Assembly: GCA_025453305.1 (NCBI GenBank)
Contig: JALOQO010000051.1
Location: 1-5,185, forward strand
Direction: 5' to 3'
Length of the DNA: 5,185 nucleotides
Origin: Patescibacteria group bacterium
Lineage (GTDB): Bacteria > Patescibacteriota > Saccharimonadia > Saccharimonadales > CAIOMD01
In this document: in pieces, positions 1 to 5,156 of the stretch
Layout: each line of letters begins with the position of its first letter
Position numbering within the stretch: position 1 is the first letter of the stretch
Program-made: the position numbers and the translations under genes
Notes under the pieces: generated by a model
What the model saw: only the letters and a program-made list of their open reading frames with translations
The model's database searches: none
Told to the model about the DNA's origin: nothing

Positions 1-1077
1 TTAACTGATAGAGAATTACCTACAGTTACAGTTGCCATACCGGCGCGAAACGAAACCCCCAAACTTACATCATGTTTAGAATCTGTAATTGCAAGTGATT
101 ATCCAAAGTTAGAAATCTTAGTACTAGACGATAATTCACAAGATAAAACAGCCGAGCTTATTCAATCTTTTGCTAGGCAAGGAGTAAGGTTTGTTAAAGG
201 CGAATTATTCAGAGGAACCTGGTTAGCTAAAAACCGGGCTTATCAAACATTATTGCAACAAGCATCTGGAGACATTATTTTTTATATGGGCGTAGATGTA
301 AGATTGCACCCAAATTCTATCCGCCGACTTGTTGAGCAATTTGTTTCAAGAAAAACCGAAATGATGACTATATTGCCAAAGAGAACAAAAAGCGGGTTAA
401 TTGCCGCATTTATACAACCTATGCGATATTGGTGGGAACTAGCAATTCCAAGATTTATTAACAGACGACCGCCGGCATTAAGTACATCATGGATGATAAA
501 CCGCACATCAATAAATGAAATAAACGGTTTTAATAGTTACAAAAGAAGCATTATCCCAGAAGAACACCTTGCAAAACATTTTTCACACTTAAAATCTTAT
601 TCGTTTATAAGAACTACAAAAGACTCGCTTATTACAACGCATAAAGATTTTTCTAGCCAATGGGACACACAAGTACGAACCAAATACCCACATGCCCACC
701 GTAGACCAGAAAATGTTATGATTCAGTCGTTTGTTTTATCATTTGTAGTTTTATTACCGTTTATATTACTCCCATTTATTATCTTTGGTTATGAATTATA
801 TTGGTTTTATGAGTCAGCTCTATTAACTGCAGTTTTGTCATATTTAATTTCGCATATTGCCATATCCGTAATTACAAACCCAATTGCAGGTTTTTTGGCG
901 CCATTTAATTTCCCGGTGGCTATTATTTTAGATATCATAGCGGTAAATGTATCTATGTTTAGATATGAGTTTGGTAAAGTTATCTGGAAAGGCAGAGATG
1001 TAGCGCCTAAAAAACTAGAGGTTATACCGCATTTGCCGGATATAGAAATTAGTCCAGATTTGGGAAAAACACACTAA
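1..1077 (+). CDS. Family 2 glycosyltransferase, membrane-anchored, 5'-truncated by window edge
   Basis: The frame is open from base 1 to the TAA at 1075-1077 (358 codons visible), so the true start lies left of the window. Numbering from the first visible codon, the GT-A nucleotide-binding fold is clear: PARNE at 14-18, an LVLDDNSQD strand-loop with D43/D44, and SGDIIFYMGVDV at 89-100, where the DxD motif sits but reads G97-V-D99. A PEEHL segment (E187/E188) matches the ED motif of the catalytic base, and WDTQVRTKYP (about 221-230) resembles the QxxRW region. Three hydrophobic segments follow (about 243-264, 270-292, 297-319), then FGKVIWKGRDV, a closing motif common in membrane GT2 enzymes. 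By family it should move a sugar from a nucleotide donor to a lipid or cell-envelope acceptor at the cytoplasmic face; the substrate cannot be told. Probably only a short N-terminal piece, often a membrane anchor, is missing. Its 3' end overlaps the convergent histidine kinase gene by 29 bp. Confidence 0.9.
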   Translation, partial: LTDRELPTVTVAIPARNETPKLTSCLESVIASDYPKLEILVLDDNSQDKTAELIQSFARQGVRFVKGELFRGTWLAKNRAYQTLLQQASGDIIFYMGVDVRLHPNSIRRLVEQFVSRKTEMMTILPKRTKSGLIAAFIQPMRYWWELAIPRFINRRPPALSTSWMINRTSINEINGFNSYKRSIIPEEHLAKHFSHLKSYSFIRTTKDSLITTHKDFSSQWDTQVRTKYPHAHRRPENVMIQSFVLSFVVLLPFILLPFIIFGYELYWFYESALLTAVLSYLISHIAISVITNPIAGFLAPFNFPVAIILDIIAVNVSMFRYEFGKVIWKGRDVAPKKLEVIPHLPDIEISPDLGKTH

Positions 1078-2152
1078 ATGTAGATCCGTTGTTTAGCTCG
1101 CTTTTTAGGTTTATATCGGCTTTTATCATTTTAGCCAATTTTACAGTAACATAAAGGCCCAGCCCAGTTCCGCTACTTTGCTTGGTACGGTAATCTTCGC
1201 TTCTAAAAAATTTATCAAACACCCTTGATTGATCAGATTTGCTTATACCTATGCCAGTATCCGATATTTCAAATTCTACACCGTTTTCTTTGTGGTGTGC
1301 TTTTATGGTTACCGAACCCTCTTGAGTATATTTTATGGCATTGGTTATGAAGTTCTGCAGAATCTCTTTTACATATAGTTTGCTAGATTTTAATACTTCT
1401 AGGTTTGGGTCTGGTTTAATAATTAACTTTAAGCCTTTTTCTTGTGCAGACTTAGTATAAGATGATTCAAAATCTTTTAGTAGTTCATGGGCATTTATTG
1501 ATTCTATTTCTGCAGACAGTTTACCTCTTTCGGCTCTCGATAGTGTAGCCAAATCGTTTATCATACCAGACAAAAACTGTATTTGGTCATAAGATGATTT
1601 TAATGATTGCCTAATAGATTCTGGCGCGTTAGCTGTGCGGTCTAAAACAAATTGGGCGTTGCTTAAATTACCTTCTGCTATTGCTATAGGCGTTCTTAGT
1701 TCGTGGCTAATTACACTAATAAATTCGTCTCGTTCTTCTTCTAGGCTCTTTTCGCGGGTAATGTCGCGGGCTAGTATAACATGGCCTTTTTTACCGCGAT
1801 TTCCGTACCCCAAATGTACTGGAGCTATACTTAGATATAGGTTGATTTGTTCGCCGTCTGGATATTGAAGTTTTAAATCTCTAGTAGTGAACTGTGTTGT
1901 GGTCTTTCTTATAATTGACTCGATATCGGCTTGGTGCCCGTTTTTATCGATTATTTTTATTAGGTGTCTAATCTCGTAACCTACTAAGCTTTTGTTGATA
2001 TCTAGCAAGTTTAAGGCTGCACCATTATAGATAACAACTTTTTGGTTTTCATCAACGGCAATTACGGCATCGGCCATACTGTTAATTAACGCAGTTAATC
2101 TTTCGTGTTCAAGATTAGCTTGAATATATTTATCGTTATTTGTATCTACCAT
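1049..2152 (-). CDS. Cytoplasmic PAS-domain sensor histidine kinase
   Basis: This 367-residue protein has all the boxes of an orthodox HisKA/HATPase_c kinase. A PAS fold spans about residues 16-135 (MADAVIAVDENQKVVIYN near its start, ILARDITREK at its end). The dimerisation/phosphoacceptor H-box SHELRTP carries H150. The ATP domain shows the N-box NFITNAIKYT (267-276), G1 DTGIGI (298-303), the F-box around F312-F316, and G2 GTGLGLY (328-334). It should autophosphorylate on H150 and pass phosphate to a response regulator. There is no signal peptide or membrane segment, so the signal is presumably internal (redox state, a ligand or a partner protein) and sensed by the PAS domain. No response regulator is encoded in this window, so its partner is elsewhere. 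It is the last gene of the minus-strand cluster, 18 bp after the metallopeptidase gene, and has no Shine-Dalgarno site. A TATAAT lies 12 bp before its ATG. The stop TAA (1051-1049) lies inside the convergent glycosyltransferase gene. Confidence 0.95.
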   Translation of the reverse strand: MVDTNNDKYIQANLEHERLTALINSMADAVIAVDENQKVVIYNGAALNLLDINKSLVGYEIRHLIKIIDKNGHQADIESIIRKTTTQFTTRDLKLQYPDGEQINLYLSIAPVHLGYGNRGKKGHVILARDITREKSLEEERDEFISVISHELRTPIAIAEGNLSNAQFVLDRTANAPESIRQSLKSSYDQIQFLSGMINDLATLSRAERGKLSAEIESINAHELLKDFESSYTKSAQEKGLKLIIKPDPNLEVLKSSKLYVKEILQNFITNAIKYTQEGSVTIKAHHKENGVEFEISDTGIGISKSDQSRVFDKFFRSEDYRTKQSSGTGLGLYVTVKLAKMIKADINLKSELNNGSTFSVFFPNLD

Positions 2153-2164
2153 GATTATGCTTAT

Positions 2165-2170
2165 ATTATA
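2165..2170 (-). promoter_or_regulatory. Possible -10 element (TATAAT) for the histidine kinase gene
   Basis: On the minus strand a perfect TATAAT follows directly after the TAG stop (2173-2171) of the upstream gene. The predicted +1, seven bases after the hexamer, is about 2158, giving a leader of about 6 nt before the ATG at 2152. An overlapping TATAAG (2165-2160) would put +1 one base before the ATG. No convincing -35 box is seen at 16-18 bp spacing, and the surroundings are AT-rich, so a chance match is possible. Confidence 0.35.
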
Positions 2171-2875
2171 CTACACATAAAGTAGACCAACTTCTTTGTG
2201 CTTTTCTTTTAAATGCTTTTTAGATTCTTTATAGTTTGGAGTATGGCTATGCACTTCTTGCCAAAAACTTTGGCTATGATTTAGGTGTTTGGTATGAGCG
2301 AGCTCGTGCATTATTACATAGTCTATTAAAGGCCAGGGCAGCTCCATTAAATAACAGTTTAGTGCTATGTTTTTATGCGTATCACAAGATCCCCAACGAG
2401 TTTTCATTGGTTTAACTTTTACCGATTTGTATGTATAAGAATACATCTTTGCTAACTGCTCTAGCCTATCGGGCAGAATTTCTTTTGCCTCTTGGCTAAG
2501 AGCTCTCTTTATGGCTTTTTTACTGGCAATTATTACACTTGTGTCATTAATATTGGTGCTGTAGGTGATTGTAATTACACCAGCCTTAACATATGTTTTT
2601 AATTTATCACCCTTTTTTAATATCAATGTGTGATTTTTACCTATTTTTGAATTATTAATAGGTAGGTATTGCTTATGTGATGCTACTTGGTTACTTAACC
2701 ATTCGCTTTGGTTGTTTACAAAATTTTCAGCAACAGACCACGGAACGAAATATGGTAATGATACTTTTATTTCGCCCGAACTGTTCAAGCGCATAGAAAT
2801 CCTTTTTAAGCCGGACTTTTTTTGGAACTTAATTATCCCATAGTCAGGGTGATCAATTATTTTTTCGGAACTCAT
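2171..2875 (-). CDS. YgjP/WLM-family zinc-dependent metallopeptidase (DUF45)
   Basis: This 234-residue protein has the usual length and layout of the YgjP-like family (PF01863, M48-related gluzincin fold). The N-terminal half is a beta-rich region (KRISMRLNSSGEIKVSLP, 24-41) followed by an SEWL helix near 57-60. The family signature KTRWGSC is at 158-164. The zinc site is HELAH at 190-194 with E191 as catalytic base, and H200 in NHSQSFW is the likely third ligand. No signal peptide or membrane segment is visible, so it should be cytoplasmic. The substrates of YgjP proteins are not established; peptide hydrolysis is inferred from the HExxH site. The ATG is 2 bp after the stop of the P-loop gene upstream, and the TAG stop is 18 bp before the histidine kinase ATG, so cotranscription is likely. 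No Shine-Dalgarno sequence precedes the start, which suggests translation coupled to the upstream stop. Confidence 0.92.
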   Translation of the reverse strand: MSSEKIIDHPDYGIIKFQKKSGLKRISMRLNSSGEIKVSLPYFVPWSVAENFVNNQSEWLSNQVASHKQYLPINNSKIGKNHTLILKKGDKLKTYVKAGVITITYSTNINDTSVIIASKKAIKRALSQEAKEILPDRLEQLAKMYSYTYKSVKVKPMKTRWGSCDTHKNIALNCYLMELPWPLIDYVIMHELAHTKHLNHSQSFWQEVHSHTPNYKESKKHLKEKHKEVGLLYV

Positions 2876-2877
2876 TA

Positions 2878-3546
2878 CTATTGAACGGAGATGTTTCGCC
2901 TAGAATAATCAACCCTGCCGGACTGAACCTGTGCCCTTGAAACCAAATTTGTTAGTTCTGGCTTAGGTATGTGGGGGGTTAAAGATTCGATTTTTAATAC
3001 ATTCATATCTAGCAAGCGCCTTAGAATTGCATTTTTTTGTGAATTAAACTGGTGTTTACCGCTAACCACAAGGTAATCCTCGTTATTTGGGTTCTGCATA
3101 ATTCTTACATATTGTTTGAATAGGTCAGGGGTTAAATCGCTAGCATATTTGTCTTCTGCTTTTCGCCTGTCTCGTTTTTTAGACCTAGCCCAAGCTGTAT
3201 CAATATCTACTTGTAGCCATATCACAAGTTCTTTAGTGTGGAGCTTTTTAGCTAATTCCCTTATGGCTTTTCTATCTGTTAATCGGCTTGCAGACATATC
3301 GTAAATAACACTAACACCACTTTTAATAAACTCTTCTGTCATATAGTTCATTAACTGGCCTATAAGCTGATGTTCGGACTTATCGTGCTGTGGTGTTTCA
3401 AATAACTCATATCTTAACCTTTCGGCACTAATATGAGCTGCCCCAGTTAAGTTTGATAGTTGATGAGCAACATAAGATTTTCCCGATCCGGGTATACCAA
3501 AAAAGTAAATAATAATCGGTGATTTAAACATATTACTCTGCATCAT
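2878..3546 (-). CDS. AAA_33/zeta-toxin-like P-loop ATPase, probable small-molecule or RNA kinase
   Basis: This is a 222-residue P-loop protein. Walker A is GIPGSGKS (17-24, K23/S24) after a hydrophobic first strand. A second strand ends VSVIYDMSA with D83, a plausible Walker B or base position, and the lid region RSKKRDRRKAEDK (121-133) offers the arginines typical of P-loop kinases. This arrangement fits AAA_33 (PF13671), a family that includes polynucleotide-kinase-like and zeta-like phosphotransferases; the substrate is unknown. The core appears to end near residue 185, followed by a basic, Pro/Gln/Arg-rich tail (189-222) ending in YSRRNISVQ. It is the first gene of the minus-strand cluster. 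Two adjacent ATGs (3546 and 3543) and a third at codon 6 (3531) are available, none with a Shine-Dalgarno site; the first is used here by convention. No antitoxin-like gene is adjacent, so a zeta toxin role is not favoured. The stop is TAG at 2880-2878. Confidence 0.85.
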   Translation of the reverse strand: MMQSNMFKSPIIIYFFGIPGSGKSYVAHQLSNLTGAAHISAERLRYELFETPQHDKSEHQLIGQLMNYMTEEFIKSGVSVIYDMSASRLTDRKAIRELAKKLHTKELVIWLQVDIDTAWARSKKRDRRKAEDKYASDLTPDLFKQYVRIMQNPNNEDYLVVSGKHQFNSQKNAILRRLLDMNVLKIESLTPHIPKPELTNLVSRAQVQSGRVDYSRRNISVQ

Positions 3547-3573
3547 ATATACAGTAACATATTTTTAGCGTAT

Positions 3574-3579
3574 CTTATA
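3574..3579 (-). promoter_or_regulatory. Candidate -10 (TATAAG) for the minus-strand three-gene cluster
   Basis: The minus strand reads TATAAG here (5 of 6 to consensus), placing +1 near 3567 and leaving a leader of about 21 nt before the first ATG at 3546. The expected -35 region at 17 bp spacing reads AATTAT, a poor match. It is the best candidate in the short gap between this cluster and the divergent tRNA gene, and it covers the place where the tRNA promoter's -35 would lie. Confidence 0.3.
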
Positions 3580-3592
3580 GACCTCGTTAATA

Positions 3593-3601
3593 TGATATAA
3601 T
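3593..3601 (+). promoter_or_regulatory. Extended -10 promoter for tRNA-Trp
   Basis: TGATATAAT is a perfect extended -10 (TG-n-TATAAT; hexamer at 3596-3601). The predicted +1 is about 3608, which leaves a 5' leader of about 19 nt for RNase P to remove before the mature tRNA at 3627. No good -35 is present (TCTTAT at 17 bp spacing), as is usual when an extended -10 compensates. Confidence 0.6.
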
Positions 3602-3626
3602 TGAGCTTGCATTTTATTATGCACAT

Positions 3627-3702
3627 AGGGGAGTAGCTCAGTTGGTAGAGCATCGGTCTCCAAAACCGAGGGCCGCAGGTTCGAGTCCTGTCTCCCCTGC
3701 CA
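3627..3702 (+). tRNA. tRNA-Trp (anticodon CCA)
   Basis: The 76-nt cloverleaf is complete. The acceptor stem AGGGGAG (3627-3633) pairs perfectly with CTCCCCT (3692-3698), followed by discriminator G3699 and an encoded CCA (3700-3702). The D-arm is GCTC/GAGC with loop AGTTGGTA. The anticodon stem TCGGT/ACCGA (3653-3657/3665-3669) encloses loop CTCCAAA with anticodon CCA at 3660-3662, reading UGG. The T-arm GCAGG/CCTGT (3675-3679/3687-3691, with one G-U pair) has loop TTCGAGT. The CCA anticodon reads UGG and is not expected to read UGA, which agrees with UGA not being tryptophan here. It is divergent from the minus-strand cluster and convergent with the DUF4143 ATPase gene. Confidence 0.98.
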
Positions 3703-3710
3703 CGAATTTT

Positions 3711-3747
3711 GGTATTAAGCCGAATTTTGATTAAATTTGCAAATACC
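3711..3747. terminator. Weak bulged hairpin between tRNA-Trp and the convergent ATPase gene
   Basis: GGTATT (3711-3716) pairs with AATACC (3742-3747). Inside it CGAATTT (3721-3727) pairs with AAATTTG (3733-3739) around a 5-nt loop, with one G-T pair and small interior loops. It sits in the 77-bp gap between two convergent genes, where a shared terminator is expected. It is AT-rich and has no clean U-tract on either strand, so the terminator reading is weak. The 9-mer CGAATTTTG also occurs as a direct repeat at 3703-3711 and 3721-3729. Confidence 0.3.
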
Positions 3748-3779
3748 TCTTTAGATTATTCGCTATATATAATAATTAA

Positions 3780-4922
3780 TTAGTTTTCTTTTTGCGGGTA
3801 TTCTTTGTAAAGTGAAGTAATAAAATTATCAATATTAAGTACTTTTAATTGAGTGTTCGGATAAAGTTCACTAAATGTTTTAGGTACAGAAAATATCTTT
3901 TTAGAAGAATACTTAAATTCGTAAGCTATTATTGCTCCGGAGCTTTCTTCTATTAGGTCAATCTCTTGCTTGCTTCGGTTCCTCCAGTAATATTGCCTTG
4001 TATACTGCTGAGTTCGTTGCTGAGATTTTTGTCTTTCATTTATGCAAAAATTTTCCCACAACGCTCCTTTATCCTCACGTAATTGTAAGGGCTTAAAGTT
4101 ATCAACTAAGCCATTTCTTACGCCTAAGTCGTAAAAATATACTTTACGTAATTTACCGATTAATGATCGTTCGTTACGACGATATTGACGAAGGCGATAG
4201 ATAATTCGAGCTTTTTCAAGCAAATCAACGTAGCGCATAGATGTATCTCTGGAGACTTGTAAAGTATTCGCTAACTCGTTATACGAAACTTCATTACCTA
4301 ATTGAAAAGCCAAAAGCTGTAGCAGATTATACATGACGGTATCGTCAAATATTGTTTGGAGTGCAAATGCATCTCTGTAAATATAGTTAGTAGCTAGCAT
4401 TCGTAGCCGTTGGGATGCTTGGTCAATCGACATAGTCCAGACTCCTGGGTAAGATCCGTAGACTAACGCTCGATTCATGGCTGCTTCTTTTGCTTGATTA
4501 GTATCTGCTATCTCATCAAGGCTTAATGGATATAGGGTATATTCCCACGACCTACCCGTAAGCGGTTCTTTGATTTTAGCTGCCAAATCAAGGCTCGAAC
4601 TTCCTGTTAGCAATAATTTAATTTCAGGATAGGTATCGTGTACGAGTTTTGCGGCTAATCCGATGTTCTGTATTCTTTGTGCCTCGTCAATAACTACAAT
4701 ATCTGCATCACCAAAATAATCTTTAATTTCTTGTGCACTTTTATTCTCAAGCCGTACTCTCTCAGTTACATCATCTGCATTAATGTACAGTGGTTTTATG
4801 TAATTATTCATTATTGTTTTTGCAAGCGTCGTTTTACCTACTTGTCTTGCGCCATAAACTATAACCACCAAGCCTTCATTAAGGCTGTTTTCTACTTGAT
4901 TTGCGATATATCTTTTAAACAT
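3780..4922 (-). CDS. AAA_14/DUF4143 ATPase with PD-(D/E)XK-like C-terminal domain
   Basis: From the ATG at 4922 this is a 380-residue protein. Walker A is GARQVGKTT (24-32, K30). Walker B is IVVIDEAQR (75-83, D79/E80). A sensor-1-like strand LLTGSSSLDL spans 104-113, and TGR with R124 is a candidate arginine finger. A winged-helix-like region (about 210-244, SYNELANTLQVSRDTSMRYVDLLEKARII) leads into DUF4143, whose EIDLI-x(n)-AYEFKYS segment (D322, E335, K337) matches the PD-(D/E)XK nuclease-like motif of this family. Length and domain order are normal for AAA_14 (PF13173) plus DUF4143 (PF13635); these proteins are widespread in bacteria and archaea and their role is not established. ATP hydrolysis is well supported and nuclease activity is only inferred. 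An in-frame ATG at 4940 would add six residues (MYYYID), but it lies inside the promoter spacer, and the predicted +1 falls on the ATG at 4922, so the shorter form is preferred. The gene stands alone with its own promoter; nothing in the window identifies a partner. Confidence 0.92.
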   Translation of the reverse strand: MFKRYIANQVENSLNEGLVVIVYGARQVGKTTLAKTIMNNYIKPLYINADDVTERVRLENKSAQEIKDYFGDADIVVIDEAQRIQNIGLAAKLVHDTYPEIKLLLTGSSSLDLAAKIKEPLTGRSWEYTLYPLSLDEIADTNQAKEAAMNRALVYGSYPGVWTMSIDQASQRLRMLATNYIYRDAFALQTIFDDTVMYNLLQLLAFQLGNEVSYNELANTLQVSRDTSMRYVDLLEKARIIYRLRQYRRNERSLIGKLRKVYFYDLGVRNGLVDNFKPLQLREDKGALWENFCINERQKSQQRTQQYTRQYYWRNRSKQEIDLIEESSGAIIAYEFKYSSKKIFSVPKTFSELYPNTQLKVLNIDNFITSLYKEYPQKEN

Positions 4923-4928
4923 ATCTAT

Positions 4929-4957
4929 ATAATAGTACATGTATTATCGTGGGTCAA
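4929..4957 (-). promoter_or_regulatory. Sigma70-type promoter of the DUF4143 ATPase gene, predicted leaderless
   Basis: On the minus strand, -35 TTGACC (4957-4952, 5 of 6 to TTGACA) is followed by an exact 17-bp spacer and -10 TATTAT (4934-4929, 5 of 6 to TATAAT). An AT-rich stretch upstream (about 4962-4985) could act as an UP element. Counting the last base of the -10 as -7 puts +1 at 4922, the A of an in-frame ATG. This is the best-formed promoter in the window. Confidence 0.7.
4932..4947. promoter_or_regulatory. Near-perfect 16-bp palindrome overlapping the ATPase promoter, possible operator
   Basis: ATAGTACATGTATTAT is self-complementary at 7 of 8 base pairs, around a perfect TACATGTA core (4936-4943). 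It occupies the promoter spacer and overlaps the -10 hexamer, where a dimeric repressor would block RNA polymerase. No cognate regulator is known from the window. AT-rich DNA yields short palindromes by chance, so this remains a candidate. Confidence 0.35.
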
Positions 4958-5118
4958 GCCTTAATATTACATTTTAATAGTTATATACTAGCCTCTATCA
5001 AGTACAAATAACTGGACCTAAATTTCATGGAAAAGTAGCGTTAGGAGGTATAGGCACTTTCGTGGTGATTTTTAACTACATATTACTTTGCTAAAAAGTT
5101 TAGGTTTACCTACATGAC

Positions 5119-5156
5119 ATAATAATCCCCTTTGCAGAGATCACGGGGATTATTAT
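5119..5156. terminator. Perfect 12-bp hairpin, possible bidirectional terminator
   Basis: ATAATAATCCCC (5119-5130) pairs without mismatch with GGGGATTATTAT (5145-5156) around a 14-nt loop. The CCCC/GGGG core flanked by AT-rich outer stem gives U-rich RNA at the 3' side on both strands, as in terminators whose U-tract pairs with an A-rich 5' side. There is no long uninterrupted T-run after the stem, and the gene it would serve is outside the window to the right, so a recognition or regulatory hairpin is also possible. Confidence 0.45.

Noticed and set aside
282..506. 74-codon minus-strand reading frame within the glycosyltransferase gene
   Set aside because: Antisense to conserved GT2 coding sequence, with no start signal or family resemblance.
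1022..1044. TATA-CCG / CGG-A-TATA hairpin just past the histidine kinase stop, with a T6 run further on (minus strand)
   Set aside because: The stem has only three G-C pairs and a bulge, lies inside the glycosyltransferase coding region, and the T-run begins about 7 bases after the stem; too weak to call a terminator.
2878..3546. Zeta toxin of a toxin-antitoxin pair
   Set aside because: The Walker A and overall fold are compatible, but there is no small epsilon-like antitoxin gene on either side and the protein sits in a cluster with larger genes.
3675..3702. tRNA 3' end as an integration (att) site for an island carrying the ATPase gene
   Set aside because: No direct repeat of the tRNA 3' end is visible further right in the window, and there is no integrase or recombinase gene.
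3735..3744. ATTTGCAAAT 10-bp palindrome after the tRNA gene
   Set aside because: Short and AT-rich, and already part of the bulged hairpin described there; no independent support.
4677..4964. 95-codon plus-strand reading frame rich in Tyr, Ile and Cys
   Set aside because: It lies antisense to the well-supported ATPase gene and its promoter, has a composition typical of a shadow frame, and shows no recognisable domain or start signal.
5101..5112. TAGGT-TT-ACCTA inverted repeat
   Set aside because: Arms of only 5 bp in AT-rich DNA, with no associated promoter of quality; likely chance.
5115..5123. Extended -10-like TGACATAAT on the plus strand
   Set aside because: No -35 at acceptable distance (TTGCTA is 24 bp away), it overlaps the 5' arm of the strong hairpin, and no gene follows within the window.
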